Source: Phycisphaerales bacterium
GTDB taxonomy: Bacteria; Planctomycetota; Phycisphaerae; Phycisphaerales; UBA1924
Assembly (NCBI GenBank): GCA_020849615.1
Contig: JADLFW010000045.1
Coordinates: 1 to 62,067 of the forward strand
Length of the DNA stretch: 62,067 nt
Direction: 5' to 3'
In this document: one piece after another, positions 10,401 to 19,429 of the stretch
How positions within the stretch are numbered: position 1 is the stretch's first letter
How the letters are laid out: the number at the start of each line of letters is the position of its first letter
Position numbers and translations under genes: made by a program
Notes under the pieces: model-generated
Told to the model about the DNA's origin: nothing
The model's input: the letters and a program-made list of their open reading frames with translations, nothing else
Database searches by the model: none

Positions 10401-11439
10401 CCTGCTCCAGCTCCCGAACCTCGGCCGTCAACTCCGACCTCTCGACCTCCGCGCCTTGCTTTTGCTCCTCCATCGCCGCAAGTTCGCCCGCCGCGCTGTC
10501 CAGCGACGCCCGCAGCCGGGCCTGGTTCGTCCCCAGATCCTCCAGGCGCCGCACCAGGTCGTCGTACTGCTCGAACGCCACCGCCATTCGCAGCGCCGAC
10601 AGGTCGGAATCCAGTTCGCGGAACTTCCGCGCCTTGGCCGCCTGGCCCTTCACCAGCCGCAGCCGCCGCTCCGTCGATTCCAGCTGCTCGCGGGTCTGCG
10701 TCAGGTTGGCCCGGGCCCGCTCCAGCTTCCGCTGCGCCTCGATCCGCCGCTGCTTGTACTTGGCGATCCCCGCCGCCTCCTCGAAAATCGTCCGCCGCTC
10801 CTGCGGGTTGGCCAGCAGCATCGCATCGACCTTGCCCTGCTCGATGATCGAGTAGGCATCCGCCCCGATCCCCGTGTCCAGGAACAGCTCGCGGATGTCC
10901 CGCAGCCGGGCCGTGCGGTTGTTGATGAGGTACTTGCTCGTCCCGTCGCGGTACAGCCGCCGCTCGACCTCCACCACATCCGCATCGATCGGCAGCAGCC
11001 GCCGACCGCGCACCGCCGCCTCGATCACCGATGGCTCGGCCCCCTCCTCGCCCCCGTCCGCCGGGGCCTCGGCCACCGCCGCGGCGACGTCAGCCCCCGG
11101 GCCCGCCGCCGATTCCTCGGCGGTCGCCGCGCGCGCAGCCGGCACAGCCGCCATCACCCCCGGGACCCCATCGACCACCGGGTTCTCGAACGTCAGCGTG
11201 ACGCTCGCCATCCCGCTGGGCTTGCGCGAGGCCGACCCCGCGAAGATGACATCGATCATCTCCGTTCCGCGCAGGCTCTTGCTCGAGCGCTCGCCCAGCA
11301 CCCACTTGATCGCATCCACCACGTTCGACTTGCCGCAGCCGTTGGGCCCGACGATCCCCGTGATGTGGCGATCGAAGATGAACTCCGTGCGGTCGGCGAA
11401 TGACTTGAACCCGTTCAGCGTCAGCTTTGAAAGCCGCAT
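7402..11439 (-). CDS. smc: Chromosome segregation protein SMC
   Basis: 1345 residues from the ATG at 11439 ([20 protein letters not shown]), preceded by GGAGG about 10 bp upstream; in-frame codons upstream to 11553 are not SMC-like. The condensin ATPase organises and segregates the chromosome as a dimer with ScpA/ScpB. Walker A is GPNGCGKSN (31-39); long coiled coils flank a hinge at roughly 580-760; the C-terminal head has the ABC signature [15 protein letters not shown] and Walker [14 protein letters not shown]. It is longer than the usual 1150-1200 residues: an Ala/Glu/Gly-rich insert of about 60 residues sits in the N-terminal head before [14 protein letters not shown], and a disordered Pro-rich tail of about 60 residues follows the head. 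Confidence 0.95.
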   Translation of the reverse strand: MRLSKLTLNGFKSFADRTEFIFDRHITGIVGPNGCGKSNVVDAIKWVLGERSSKSLRGTEMIDVIFAGSASRKPSGMASVTLTFENPVVDGVPGVMAAVPAARAATAEESAAGPGADVAAAVAEAPADGGEEGAEPSVIEAAVRGRRLLPIDADVVEVERRLYRDGTSKYLINNRTARLRDIRELFLDTGIGADAYSIIEQGKVDAMLLANPQERRTIFEEAAGIAKYKQRRIEAQRKLERARANLTQTREQLESTERRLRLVKGQAAKARKFRELDSDLSALRMAVAFEQYDDLVRRLEDLGTNQARLRASLDSAAGELAAMEEQKQGAEVERSELTAEVRELEQERLRTEHARQQATQRRQMAERSLADARRQVEIDSQRLTEIAARLTDADSAIAGQASSVAELAEKLAEAERVLASAGAERAAVLESLAEQQAEAARRRSDVMRIDRERAQLQAAVQADQKRAEAWREQTEKLGSRASSLMADERRFLDEQMRVGSEAAELQVHCGRLEEDLKRTESSFARLSQDRREQAQRVSAVEQELARLQSRRSTLQEMVDARVGYAEAVRRVLSARDAGQGFGGVVGPLGELIETDAEHAAAAEAALGSAMQSLVIRSATDLPGAEELASLAGRVTFFPLPAGPAAVLSDPQGEELEASSAGRLLRLRATVRARIPAGMEAGAAAEMAGRVSALLDHLIGRTYLTMGLDAAVMLHAGPLAGRNSRFVTPDGAVLEPDGRVTVGPVASSDEAGGVLQRRGELARLESEVGTLDERLIADRRTLADADTEAAALEARAAALRSGLTAENRRLTLAQSQAERLKADTERVARECRAVVQERDQLASRLAALEAESGKIRERADGLGRLHDEQARDLQELEAELRKTQLRAEAAGEQMSAARVDVGRLTEQVGAARRELGQREIARDDLVRQQRDLSRLVEAAGSKLSEHERAIEESGRQIQTADSALQFLGAELTTKAERLRSHEEALRAMAEQVYSHRERAMGIEREWNGLEMQRRELEVRRETLEQRAAEDLRVRLSEEIADYREVMADGTVARIDQTAAAADIEMLRDQIRRLGSVNMESIEEETQLAARNEDLIRQVADIDDACEKLGQLIEQLNIVSRERFGEVFGRIQEHFGGHEGMFRKLFGGGKAEVRLMPLVKEVENPDGTTSKVDTGEIDVLESGVEVIAKPPGKEPRSISQLSGGEKTLTAVALLMSIFRSKPSCFCVLDEVDAALDEGNVQRFGGVVRQFTDRSHFIVITHNKRTMQNADRLFGITMQERGVSKRVSVRFEQVGDDGHIQGGAAPERDSIPMPQIPEPVEGTQTKPPPGTLRRALAEMREEAKPVSA

Positions 11440-11650
11440 GTGAGCGCAACCTCCGTGTCGCACATTCGCGCCAGCCGCCCGCGGCCGCCGGGCCATCCGC
11501 CCGCGCTCCCGCCCGGGGTCGATTCCGATTCGACCGCGCACGGGCCGCCGCAACCGCGGTCAGTGTACACGGCCGCGCCGCGGCGCGGGCCCGCGATGCC
11601 CCGCCAATTCAGCAAAAAACGACAGCCCCGCCCCGCGCCCGTCCGTCCTG

Positions 11651-13663
11651 TCACTTCTTCTTGTTGGGGTCCGGCGGCGTGATCGGCACGATCGCCGGCT
11701 TGGCCGCCTTCTGGTCTTCCTGCTCCATCTCGTGCGTGGGCTCGAAGATCACGACCTCCGGCACATCCTTCGCCGTCTCGGGCCGCTCCCGCTCCTGCGC
11801 GGCCCGGCTGGCCTTCAGGAGGTCCGCCCGCAGCCGGTCCCGCTCCGTCGTGAACATCGCCGTCATCCCCCCGGCCCGGTTGATCGCGTAGAGCGCCCCG
11901 ACCACCTCCGAGTACGTGAGGTTCAGCCCCGGCATCGGCGACTCCGGCGTCGGCTCGTGGGCCATGAACAACACCAGCTCGCGCAGGTCCGGGCTCACCT
12001 CCTGCGTCGTCACCGCCTGCGTCCTGCCATCCCGGTAATACAGCCTGGGCTGGGATTCACCCACATCCGCCGTCAGCATCAGCCGGTCCGACCAGGCCGA
12101 TACCAGCAGGGGGTTCCGCAGCCGGGTATTCGTGCCGAACAGCACGATCCGCGGCAGCCGCTGCTGCGTCACGTACACCAGCGGATCCCCCACCGGAACG
12201 ACATCCAGCACGAACTTCCCAGGCACCATCTCCCGCTCGACGCCCTGCAGCATGCCGGGCGGAAGTTGTTTCCTGGTCAGCATTTGCAGGTGATTCAGGT
12301 CCGCGGTCGGCTCCCCGACCGGCTTGCTGGCCTCCAGCATCACCCTCCGCCGCAGGTCCGCCCGCTCGGCCCGCCGGGCCAGCGATTCGTACGCCGTCAC
12401 CCGCACCGTCAGCTCCCGCTCGGTCAACAGGTCCCGCAGCGCCATGTCGATCGTCGGCCCGGCATCCACCTCCCCCAGCAGCGCGATCGCATCCGTCCGC
12501 TCGATCCCCGTCCCCGTCATCGCCATCCGCTTCAAGAAGTCCGCGCACCGGGCATCCCCCAGCAGCGCCCCCGCCCGCAGCCCGGCCATCCTCGGCCGGA
12601 TCTCCGGGAACTCGTAGAGGTCCCGCACGAACGGAACCGCCTTGTCGCCCAGCCCGACCAGGCACATCGACAGGTCATCCGCCATGCTCGGCTCGTTCTT
12701 GATCGCCTGCACGTACCGCCGCGCATACTCCTCCGGGAACGACTGGTCGATCTGCACGTGCCGCACGATGTCCAGGAACTCCCCCGACCGCTCCCTGTAC
12801 CGCGCGGGCACCGCCATCGCGATGTTCCCATCATTCACACCCACCGCGGCCGGGCCCTGGTCCCCATCGCTCTCCGGGAAGCGGCTGTTGATCGCCGACA
12901 CGATCGCCCGGGCCCGGGTGTGCGAGGCGTTGTCCAGCATCATCCGGATCTTCAGCGGGTTGGTCACGATCCCGCCATCCAGGATCCGCCCCTTCGTCGC
13001 CCCCACCCCCTCGATCTCCTTGCCGGGCTCCGAGAATGGGTTGATGAACACCGGGCCGCGGGCCGCCGCGATCCTCCGGGTCTGCACCCCGCCGAACGTC
13101 GTCGGGTCGCCGATCGAAAGGTCGGTCGTGTACAGCCGCCCGCCCTCGATGCTCGTCGCGTTCAGCGCGCTGATATAGACATCAAACGTCGCGTACAGCG
13201 GCGCGCCGGGCGGGATCGCCGCCTGCACCAGCACCACCGCCGTGTTGGTGTCGCGCAGCACCTGCCGCGGCGTCTTGCCCTCCAGCGGCGTGCCCTCCAG
13301 GTCGCTGCCCTTGCCCACACCCTTCAGGCCGATCTCGCGCTCCATCGTCGCCGCGATGCGGTCGGGCAGGGCCTGTCCCCCCGTCCCCTTCAGGCCCACC
13401 ACCAGCCCGTACCCCGACACCAGCACCGGCGTGATGCCCTCGAAGGTCACCTCGGTGCCCACCGTTCCCCGCAGCGGCGCCGGGATGTTGCGGACCACCG
13501 GCGTCACGTTCGTGGCCTTCCGCGGCGTCGAGGAGCCGCATCCGGCCATCAGCAGCCCCGGCACCGCCGCCAGCAGGGCCGCCTTGAGCGCTGTCCGCCT
13601 CACCAGATCAGTGCCGGGCCGGGATCGCGGGAATGGATCGGGGCTGCGGGCCGCATCGTGCAT
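11651..13663 (-). CDS. FlgI-like (P-ring-type) lipoprotein
   Basis: 670 residues from the ATG at 13663. The N-terminus carries RRTALKAALLAAVPGLLMAGC, ending in an LMAGC lipobox, so it is a predicted lipoprotein. The region that follows resembles the flagellar P-ring protein FlgI: VSGYGLVVGLKGTGGQ, then ALNATSIEGGRLYTTDL and a QTRRIAAARGPVFINPF stretch. Classical FlgI is about 350-370 residues; here a further half of about 300 residues includes helical HEAT-like repeats (IALLGEVDAGPTIDMALRDL). No other flagellar gene is in the window, so a non-flagellar envelope ring or secretin-like role is possible. It ends in a charged Lys-rich tail. Start supported by the lipobox rather than by a clear ribosome binding site. 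Confidence 0.75.
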   Translation of the reverse strand: MHDAARSPDPFPRSRPGTDLVRRTALKAALLAAVPGLLMAGCGSSTPRKATNVTPVVRNIPAPLRGTVGTEVTFEGITPVLVSGYGLVVGLKGTGGQALPDRIAATMEREIGLKGVGKGSDLEGTPLEGKTPRQVLRDTNTAVVLVQAAIPPGAPLYATFDVYISALNATSIEGGRLYTTDLSIGDPTTFGGVQTRRIAAARGPVFINPFSEPGKEIEGVGATKGRILDGGIVTNPLKIRMMLDNASHTRARAIVSAINSRFPESDGDQGPAAVGVNDGNIAMAVPARYRERSGEFLDIVRHVQIDQSFPEEYARRYVQAIKNEPSMADDLSMCLVGLGDKAVPFVRDLYEFPEIRPRMAGLRAGALLGDARCADFLKRMAMTGTGIERTDAIALLGEVDAGPTIDMALRDLLTERELTVRVTAYESLARRAERADLRRRVMLEASKPVGEPTADLNHLQMLTRKQLPPGMLQGVEREMVPGKFVLDVVPVGDPLVYVTQQRLPRIVLFGTNTRLRNPLLVSAWSDRLMLTADVGESQPRLYYRDGRTQAVTTQEVSPDLRELVLFMAHEPTPESPMPGLNLTYSEVVGALYAINRAGGMTAMFTTERDRLRADLLKASRAAQERERPETAKDVPEVVIFEPTHEMEQEDQKAAKPAIVPITPPDPNKKK

Positions 13664-14335
13664 CAGTCGGGTCTCCGGAAGGCCATGGGAGCGGTAACTG
13701 TACGAGATTCCTGCGGTTGCGGGTCCGTGCCCACCCCGACAGCGCCACACCAGCCCTTGGGCCCTTCGCCACCCCCCTGCCAAGCCCCTTCGGTGCCGGG
13801 CCAACAACCCGCCTCCGGAGCCTTGTGGGCCCTCCGTGCGATTGTGGATAGAGGCCGGTGCACAACCTGTCGGTTGTTGTCGCTCGTGAGGGGGCAAACG
13901 CCCGGGTCCGGGCCGAGCCGGGCGGCCTTCATAAAATTCAAACAGGGGTAACTGGGCCCTTTTCAGGGACTTACGGCCACTCGACAGGTTGCCCCCAGAA
14001 AGTACCCTTCATTTTGTGCCTTCTACCCATTGATGCCACGATCTGTAGTGGTATGCTCCCCTTCTCGCCGGTTTGGAGAGGCCCGAACCGGACGAATGGT
14101 GGCTGCGAATCGGATCGGGTTGGCTCACGACGGTAGGGGAGGGTTCGGTGGTGTTTACGACTCATCTCCTGGATCACAACGAGCAAGGGTAACCGGGAAT
14201 CCGGGGGTATTTCCCTGGCTGTGTTCCGCCGGGGTTGCGCGACATGCAGTGATCGCGCCGGGCGGCGTCACGCGCCGGGCCGGGATCGGGCTTTCGGGGG
14301 TCTGTCTTTGGGGCGGGAATGGGTGGAGGTTTGGC
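13664..14335. other. 672-bp intergenic region between FlgI-like gene and dcd
   Basis: No convincing gene on either strand. It contains stretches visibly less GC-rich than the flanks (about 13930-14060), a candidate promoter for dcd at 14030-14057, a short inverted repeat ACAACC-tgtc-GGTTGT at 13862-13877, and CCGGTT/AACCGG arms around 14080-14095. If that promoter is real, dcd has a leader of about 270 nt. No known riboswitch class was recognised. Confidence 0.5.
14030..14057 (+). promoter_or_regulatory. Candidate sigma70-type promoter for dcd
   Basis: TTGATG (14030-14035), a 16-bp spacer and TATGCT (14052-14057) sit in the less GC-rich part of the intergenic region, on the strand of dcd. 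It would leave a leader of about 270 nt before the GTG at 14336. Confidence 0.4.
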
Positions 14336-14914
14336 GTGGGTGTGTTGTGCGACAGGCAGATCGGAACGCTCGTCAAGATCGAGCCGTTCGCCCGGGCCGA
14401 GAAGCGGCCGGGCCGGATCTCCTTCGGCGTCTCCAGCTACGGCTACGACGTCCGTGTCGGAACCCGCTTCAAGATCTTCACCCCCACACCCCGCAGCGGC
14501 GATATTGCGGTGGTCGATCCCAAACACTTCTCCGATGACATGATGGTCGAGGTCGATGTGGGCCACAAGCCCGCGGGCGACCAGTACGTCATCATCCCGC
14601 CCAACTCCTTCGCGCTGTGCGAGACCGTCGAGTACCTCGAGGTACCGCGCGATGTGCTGGCGATCTGCGTCGGCAAGAGCACCTACGCCCGCTGCGGGCT
14701 GATCGTGAACGTGACACCCCTCGAGCCCGAGTGGCGCGGCAAGGTGACGCTCGAGATCAGCAACACGACACCCCTGCCGGCCCGGGTGTACGCGAACGAG
14801 GGTGTCGCGCAGCTCGTGTTCCTGAAGGCGGATCAGGTGTGCGAGAGGAGCTACGCGGACAAGGGTGGGAAGTACCAGGACCAGGAAGGGTTGACGTTGC
14901 CGAAAGTCGACTGA
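14336..14914 (+). CDS. dcd: dCTP deaminase
   Basis: 192 residues from a GTG at 14336, chosen because GGAGGT lies 5 bp upstream (14325-14330) and the product then starts MGVLCDRQI, matching the family's usual LSDRQI start; an ATG at 14030 would add about 100 residues of non-homologous sequence. It deaminates dCTP to dUTP for dTTP synthesis. Core motifs: [13 protein letters not shown], the long [17 protein letters not shown] strand, the active-site loop [20 protein letters not shown] with its catalytic Glu, and the [14 protein letters not shown] tail. With nrdJ downstream it belongs to deoxynucleotide supply. A second copy of its last 48 bp lies at 15049-15096. Confidence 0.93.
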   Translation: MGVLCDRQIGTLVKIEPFARAEKRPGRISFGVSSYGYDVRVGTRFKIFTPTPRSGDIAVVDPKHFSDDMMVEVDVGHKPAGDQYVIIPPNSFALCETVEYLEVPRDVLAICVGKSTYARCGLIVNVTPLEPEWRGKVTLEISNTTPLPARVYANEGVAQLVFLKADQVCERSYADKGGKYQDQEGLTLPKVD

Positions 14915-14924
14915 GCAACTCGGA

Positions 14925-15039
14925 GGCACAGGCGTCCCGCCTGTGGCCGGGAAGGTGGAGACGTTGAAGGGGTGGCACAGGCGTCCCGCCTGTGCCGGGA
15001 GGCCAGGGGTAAACGGGGCACAGGCGAGACGCCTGTGCC
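14925..15039. repeat. Three copies of a 23-24-bp GC-rich palindrome
   Basis: Near-perfect hairpins at 14925-14948 (slightly degenerate), 14974-14996 and 15017-15039. Each has arms GGCACAGGCG and CGCCTGTGCC around a 3-nt centre (TCC/CCC-like, or AGA in copy 3). They are arranged within 115 bp after dcd. This hairpin family is, from memory, dispersed in planctomycete genomes. It could act as a terminator-like mRNA end or a small mobile palindrome. Confidence 0.85.
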
Positions 15040-15048
15040 ACCCCGAAC

Positions 15049-15096
15049 GGGAAGTGCCAGGACCAGGAAGGTCTGACGTTGCCGAAGGTGGACTAG
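15049..15096 (+). pseudogene. Duplicated 3' end of dcd
   Basis: Aligning this segment with 14867-14914 shows about 41-42 of 48 positions identical, starting GGGAAGT and running through the stop codon. It still reads [14 protein letters not shown] plus stop (TAG) compared with [14 protein letters not shown] plus TGA in the real gene. The palindrome cluster lies between the two copies. The copy has no start or upstream coding part, so it is a remnant and not a gene. Confidence 0.85.
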
Positions 15097-15365
15097 GGCG
15101 CCTGTCCGCGAATGGATGAATGGAAGTGACGGGGCTATATCAGGATTACGTTGGAGACTGGCGTCTGCCTTGGAAGAAAAGGCCTGGAGCATCTGCGGTT
15201 GCCGCATTGCTCACGGTGTGCGGCGGATTCTTCCCGCGACGCGATGAGGACGATGATGGATCCGGTGCAATCCCAGTGTTGAGGCGACTTTCGATTGCGA
15301 CGGTAACCACTCAGGCGACGGCGACAGTGTTCAGTGGGACGTAACTAACCGCAGGACGTGCAGGC

Positions 15366-18300
15366 ATGAAGATCACCCGCAAGTTCACCAAGGACGGTGC
15401 TGACCCCTTCGCTTCCGTGAAGTGGGTCAAGCGGTCTTCCAAGATCACCAACCCCGATGGCTCCATCGTCTTTGAGATGAAGGAGGCCGAGGTTCCCGAG
15501 GGCTGGAGCCAGCTCGCCACCGACATCATGGTGAGCAAGTACTTCCGCAAGGCGGGGGTGCCCCAGTTCGAGGGTGAGTGGCAAGCGCACTTCAAGGCCA
15601 AGACGGGCCCGGATGGCAAGCCCGTGACGGGCCCGGAGCGCTCCGCCAAGCAGGTGATCCACCGCCTCGCGGGGTGCTGGCGCTTCTGGGGTGAGAAGCA
15701 CGGCTACTTCGACTCCGCCCAGGATGCCCAGGCGTTTTACGATGAGCTCGTGCACATGATGGTGCACCAGATCTGCGCCCCCAACAGCCCGCAGTGGTTC
15801 AACACGGGCCTGGCCTTCGCCTACGGCATCACGGGCCCGGCGCAGGGGCATTACATCGTCGATCCCAGGACGGGCGAGGTGCTCTTGGCCGATGATGCGT
15901 ACACGCACCCGCAGCCGCACGCCTGCTTCATCCAGAGCATCACCGATGACCTCGTCAACGAGGGCGGGATCATGGATCTGTGGGTGCGCGAGGCCCGGCT
16001 GTTCAAGTACGGATCCGGCACCGGCACCAACTTCAGCCGCCTGCGGGGTGAGGGTGAGCCGCTCAGCGGCGGCGGGAAGTCCAGCGGGCTGATGAGCTGG
16101 CTGAAGATCGGCGACCGCGCGGCGAGCGCCATCAAGTCCGGCGGAACTACCCGCCGCGCGGCCAAGATGGTCTGCCTCGACATGGACCACCCCGACATCG
16201 AGACCTTCATCAACTGGAAGGTCCGCGAGGAGATCAAGGTCCAGGCGATGGTGGAGGGGATGAAGCTCCTCAAGAAGAGCGACAAGTCGATCGCCGCCAC
16301 CGCCGATGAGATGAAGCTGGCGCTGGATTACGACTTCAACGGCGAGGCGTACCAGACGGTCAGCGGGCAGAACTCCAACAACTCGGTGCGGATCCCCGAC
16401 TGCTTCTTTGATGCGGTCGATGCGGATGCCGACTGGGCGACGACCTGGCGGACCAGCGGCAAGACGGCCCGGATGTTCAAGTCGCGGAAGCTGTGGGATG
16501 AGATCGCCTATGCGGCGTGGCGGTGCGCGGACCCGGGGGTGCAGTTCGACACCACGATCAACGCGTGGCACACCTGCCCGGGCGCCGGGCGCATCAACGC
16601 CAGCAACCCGTGCAGCGAGTACATGTTCCTGGACAATACGGCGTGCAACCTGGCGTCGCTGAACGTCCTGAAGTTCTACGACTCGGTGAAGCGGACTTTC
16701 GACGTGTCGGGGTACGAGCACGCCATCGACCTGTGGACGGTGGTGCTCGAGATCAGCGTGCTGATGGCGGCCTTCCCCAGCCGGGCCATCGCGGAGCTTT
16801 CCTACCGCTACCGCACGCTGGGCCTGGGCTTTGCGAACCTCGGCGCGATGCTGATGCAGGCGGGGATCCCCTACGACTCCGATGAGGCCCGGGCGATCTG
16901 CGCCTGCCTCTCGGCGGTCCTGACGGGCCGGGCCTACCGCATGTCGGCGGTGATGGCGAAGCAGATGGGCCCGTTCCCGGGGTACACGCCCGAGCGGGAG
17001 AACATGCTGCGGGTGATCCGCAACCACCGGCTGGCAGCGCACGGCGAGGCCCGCGATAGCGCCCGCTACGAGAAGCTGCGGATCCGCCCCGTGCCGATCG
17101 ACCACGGCCTGATCAAGGCCGGCAAGGTGAACGTGGCCAACGCCGCGGCCCTGGCCGACCGGGCCCGCGCGACCTGGGATGAGGCGTTGCAGCTGGGCGA
17201 GCAGCACGGATTCCGCAACGCGCAGGTGACGGTGATCGCCCCGACGGGGACGATCGGGCTGCTGATGGACTGCGACACGACGGGCGTGGAGCCCGACTTT
17301 GCGCTGGTGAAGTTCAAGAAGCTGGCGGGGGGCGGGTACTTCAAGATCGCCAACGAGTCGGTCCGGCCCGCGCTCAAGGCGCTGGGGTACGGCGAGGTCC
17401 AGATCAAGGAGATCATGGCGTACCTGCTGGGCGAGCTGAGCCTGGAGGTGGCCATGCCCGCGGGCGTCAAGGGGGCGGACAAGGGCGAAACGCTGGCGGC
17501 GTTCCTGAAGGCCCGGGGCCTGACCGGTGCGGACCTGAAGAAGATCGAGGAGTCGCTGCCGGGCGTCTTCGAGCTGTCCTTCGCCTTCGCGGCCTGGGCG
17601 CTGGGAGATGAGGCGGTGAAGCGGCTGGGCTTCGACCCGGCGGCGGCCTCGGCCGACCCGTCATTCAACGCCCTGAAGAAGCTGGGGCTGACCGAGGCGC
17701 ACCTCGAGGAGCTGAACGCGAAGGTCTGCGGGACCTCGACCGTGGAGGGCGCGCCGCACCTCAAGGATGCGCATCTGGCGGTGTTTGATTGTGCGAGCAA
17801 GTGCGGGAAGCTCGGGAAACGGTTCATCGCGCCCGATGGGCACATCCGGATGATGGCGGCCTCGCAGCCGTTCATCTCCGGGGCGATCAGCAAGACGATC
17901 AACCTGCCCGGCGATGCGAGCGTAGAGGACATCAAGGGCAGCTACCGCCTCTCCTGGGAGCTGGGCCTGAAGGCCAACGCGCTCTACCGCGACGGGTGCA
18001 AGCTGAGCCAGCCGCTCTCGGCGACGACGGATGAGGCCAAGAAGGAGGCCGGGACGGAAGTCCTGACCAAGGAGGCCGAAGACCACCTGGAACTATCTTC
18101 CGCTCGCGAGGAAGTGGCTGGGTCTGTCGCCGCCCTGGCTGCGGCGGCGATCCACCATGACCACGCGGGCGTGATGGAGCAGCACGCGCAGGTGGTGCAC
18201 CGCCCGATGCGGCGCCGCCTGCCCGACACGCGCAGCAGCATCACCCACAAGTTCAATGTCGCCGGGCACGAGGGGTACCTCACCGTCGGCCTCTACGAGG

Positions 18301-18971
18301 ACCGCAAGCCGGGCGAGCTGTTCATCACGATGAGCAAGGAGGGCTCGACGATCGGCGGGCTGATGGATGCCCTGGGCACCGCGACCAGCGTCGCCCTGCA
18401 GTACGGCGTGCCGATCGAGAGCCTCGTCACCAAGTTCAGCCACCAGCGCTTCGAGCCGGCGGGGATGACCGAGAACACCGACATCCCCTTCGCCAAGAGC
18501 CTCGTCGACTACATCTTCCGCTGGATGGGCATGCAGTTCATCGGCGGGTACCGCGAGGCCCACGCCCCCAAGCGCGGGCCGGCATCGCACGACGACCACA
18601 GCGCGGGCCGTCTCACCGAGACGCTGCCGGCGATCGAGACGGGCCCGGCCGCGGGCCGGATCAACCAGGAGAACACACGTTGGAGCAGCGCGCCGCGAGT
18701 TTCGGGCGGGGTCGAGGTGAAGTCATCGCCGGACCGGGCCCCGGCCGCCGGGCCGGACGCGGACGCCGGCGCGGGCGCGGCGTCTTCAGCCCGCACGGGC
18801 GGCGCGAAGATCGCCGTCGAGGTCGAGTCGGTGACGCTCTCCTCGACGCTCTCGATCGCGATGGAGAGCCTGGGCGATGCGCCGGCGTGCGATGTGTGCG
18901 GCACGATCACAGTGCGCTCGGGCACCTGCTACAAGTGCGTGAACTGCGGCAACAGCATGGGGTGCAGCTGA
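15366..18971 (+). CDS. nrdJ: Vitamin B12-dependent (class II) ribonucleotide reductase
   Basis: 1201 residues, within the long NrdJ subgroup. It reduces ribonucleotides to deoxyribonucleotides using adenosylcobalamin, oxygen-independently. Motifs: NTGLAFAYGI and HPQPHACFIQS near the N-terminus, GSGTGTNFSRLRG, NPCSEYMFLDNTACNLASLN at about 414-433, PTGTIGLLMDCDTTGVEPD at about 625-643, and a C-terminal redox Cys tail from about residue 1175 (CDVCG, CYKCVNCG). A low-complexity Ala/Gly/Pro linker (about 1115-1155) precedes the tail. No cobalamin riboswitch or NrdR box was recognised in the 269 bp upstream. The start is the ATG of MKITRKF with a weak AGGA 9 bp upstream. dcd lies upstream in the same direction. 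Confidence 0.95.
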   Translation: MKITRKFTKDGADPFASVKWVKRSSKITNPDGSIVFEMKEAEVPEGWSQLATDIMVSKYFRKAGVPQFEGEWQAHFKAKTGPDGKPVTGPERSAKQVIHRLAGCWRFWGEKHGYFDSAQDAQAFYDELVHMMVHQICAPNSPQWFNTGLAFAYGITGPAQGHYIVDPRTGEVLLADDAYTHPQPHACFIQSITDDLVNEGGIMDLWVREARLFKYGSGTGTNFSRLRGEGEPLSGGGKSSGLMSWLKIGDRAASAIKSGGTTRRAAKMVCLDMDHPDIETFINWKVREEIKVQAMVEGMKLLKKSDKSIAATADEMKLALDYDFNGEAYQTVSGQNSNNSVRIPDCFFDAVDADADWATTWRTSGKTARMFKSRKLWDEIAYAAWRCADPGVQFDTTINAWHTCPGAGRINASNPCSEYMFLDNTACNLASLNVLKFYDSVKRTFDVSGYEHAIDLWTVVLEISVLMAAFPSRAIAELSYRYRTLGLGFANLGAMLMQAGIPYDSDEARAICACLSAVLTGRAYRMSAVMAKQMGPFPGYTPERENMLRVIRNHRLAAHGEARDSARYEKLRIRPVPIDHGLIKAGKVNVANAAALADRARATWDEALQLGEQHGFRNAQVTVIAPTGTIGLLMDCDTTGVEPDFALVKFKKLAGGGYFKIANESVRPALKALGYGEVQIKEIMAYLLGELSLEVAMPAGVKGADKGETLAAFLKARGLTGADLKKIEESLPGVFELSFAFAAWALGDEAVKRLGFDPAAASADPSFNALKKLGLTEAHLEELNAKVCGTSTVEGAPHLKDAHLAVFDCASKCGKLGKRFIAPDGHIRMMAASQPFISGAISKTINLPGDASVEDIKGSYRLSWELGLKANALYRDGCKLSQPLSATTDEAKKEAGTEVLTKEAEDHLELSSAREEVAGSVAALAAAAIHHDHAGVMEQHAQVVHRPMRRRLPDTRSSITHKFNVAGHEGYLTVGLYEDRKPGELFITMSKEGSTIGGLMDALGTATSVALQYGVPIESLVTKFSHQRFEPAGMTENTDIPFAKSLVDYIFRWMGMQFIGGYREAHAPKRGPASHDDHSAGRLTETLPAIETGPAAGRINQENTRWSSAPRVSGGVEVKSSPDRAPAAGPDADAGAGAASSARTGGAKIAVEVESVTLSSTLSIAMESLGDAPACDVCGTITVRSGTCYKCVNCGNSMGCS

Positions 18972-19043
18972 AGAAGGAGAACAAGGCCGGGCCGGCCGCG
19001 CGTGACCGAGCGCGTGTGACGGGTCGGCCGTGACAGGTCGGAA

Positions 19044-19309
19044 TGACGGGTGAAGGTTGAAGGGGGCTGACGCGGGAGCGCCGACAGCGGCGGGCCGCGG
19101 CCCCGGGGACAGGGCCGGCCGCGGATGGAGAGCGGTCGGGGCGGCCCGTCGAGGAATGACGGACGCTCCCAGGCTCGGCGCCCGTGGAGACCAGACGGCG
19201 GACCAGGACGATCGACGCCACGGAGGATCTGTACCGGAGCACGAACCGGGGCCGGCGAAGAACCGCCAGCGCGACGCGAAGCGCAGCCCCCTTCAACCCT
19301 CACCCATCA
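19044..19309. repeat. 266-bp unit bounded by 26-bp inverted repeats (candidate structured RNA or MITE)
   Basis: The left arm 19044-19069 (starts TGACGGGTGAAGG) and the right arm 19284-19309 (ends CCCTCACCCATCA) are reverse complements at 24 of 26 positions. Inside, further pairing is visible, for example CCGCGGCC near 19095 with GGCCGCGG about 20 nt downstream. No open frame of protein character fills it. Either a structured RNA closed by a long terminal helix or a small inverted-repeat element. No target duplication is obvious and it does not match the RNase P, tmRNA, SRP or 6S motifs I know. Confidence 0.6.
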
Positions 19310-19386
19310 CAAGCCACCTCCTGCGGGGCCGAGAGGCGCCGACCCACCATCGGCGATTCTCAAATCCTCGGCCCCGCGCCTCCCAG

Positions 19387-19429
19387 AACCCCCGGGTGAT
19401 CCCACCACCGCCCGGGGGTTCGCTTTTTT
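19387..19429 (+). terminator. Rho-independent terminator
   Basis: A perfect 10-bp stem AACCCCCGGG/CCCGGGGGTT (19387-19396 with 19411-19420), a 14-nt loop, then CGC and TTTTTT. It lies 416 bp past nrdJ and 78 bp past the inverted-repeat unit, so it may end nrdJ readthrough or a separate transcript from 19044-19309. Confidence 0.85.

Noticed and set aside
14030..14335. N-terminal extension of dCTP deaminase to the ATG at 14030
   Set aside because: The family starts at the LSDRQI-like segment; the extension is not similar to anything and a good GGAGGT site precedes the GTG at 14336.
14925..15039. Palindrome cluster as a CRISPR array
   Set aside because: Units are self-palindromic, only three, with irregular short spacing and no cas genes.
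15120..15344. 74-codon open frame just upstream of nrdJ
   Set aside because: No ribosome binding site or family similarity, ends 21 bp before nrdJ; a leader peptide cannot be supported.
15097..15365. Cobalamin riboswitch or NrdR box expected before a B12-dependent reductase
   Set aside because: Searched by eye for the B12-box-like and NrdR palindromic patterns; none convincing in the 269 bp.
19044..19309. Reading of the inverted-repeat unit as RNase P, tmRNA, SRP or 6S RNA
   Set aside because: GAGGAATGAC at 19151 only superficially resembles the RNase P GAGGAAAGTCC core; the unit is too short, the other conserved regions are missing, and no tag frame, SRP core or CCA end is present.
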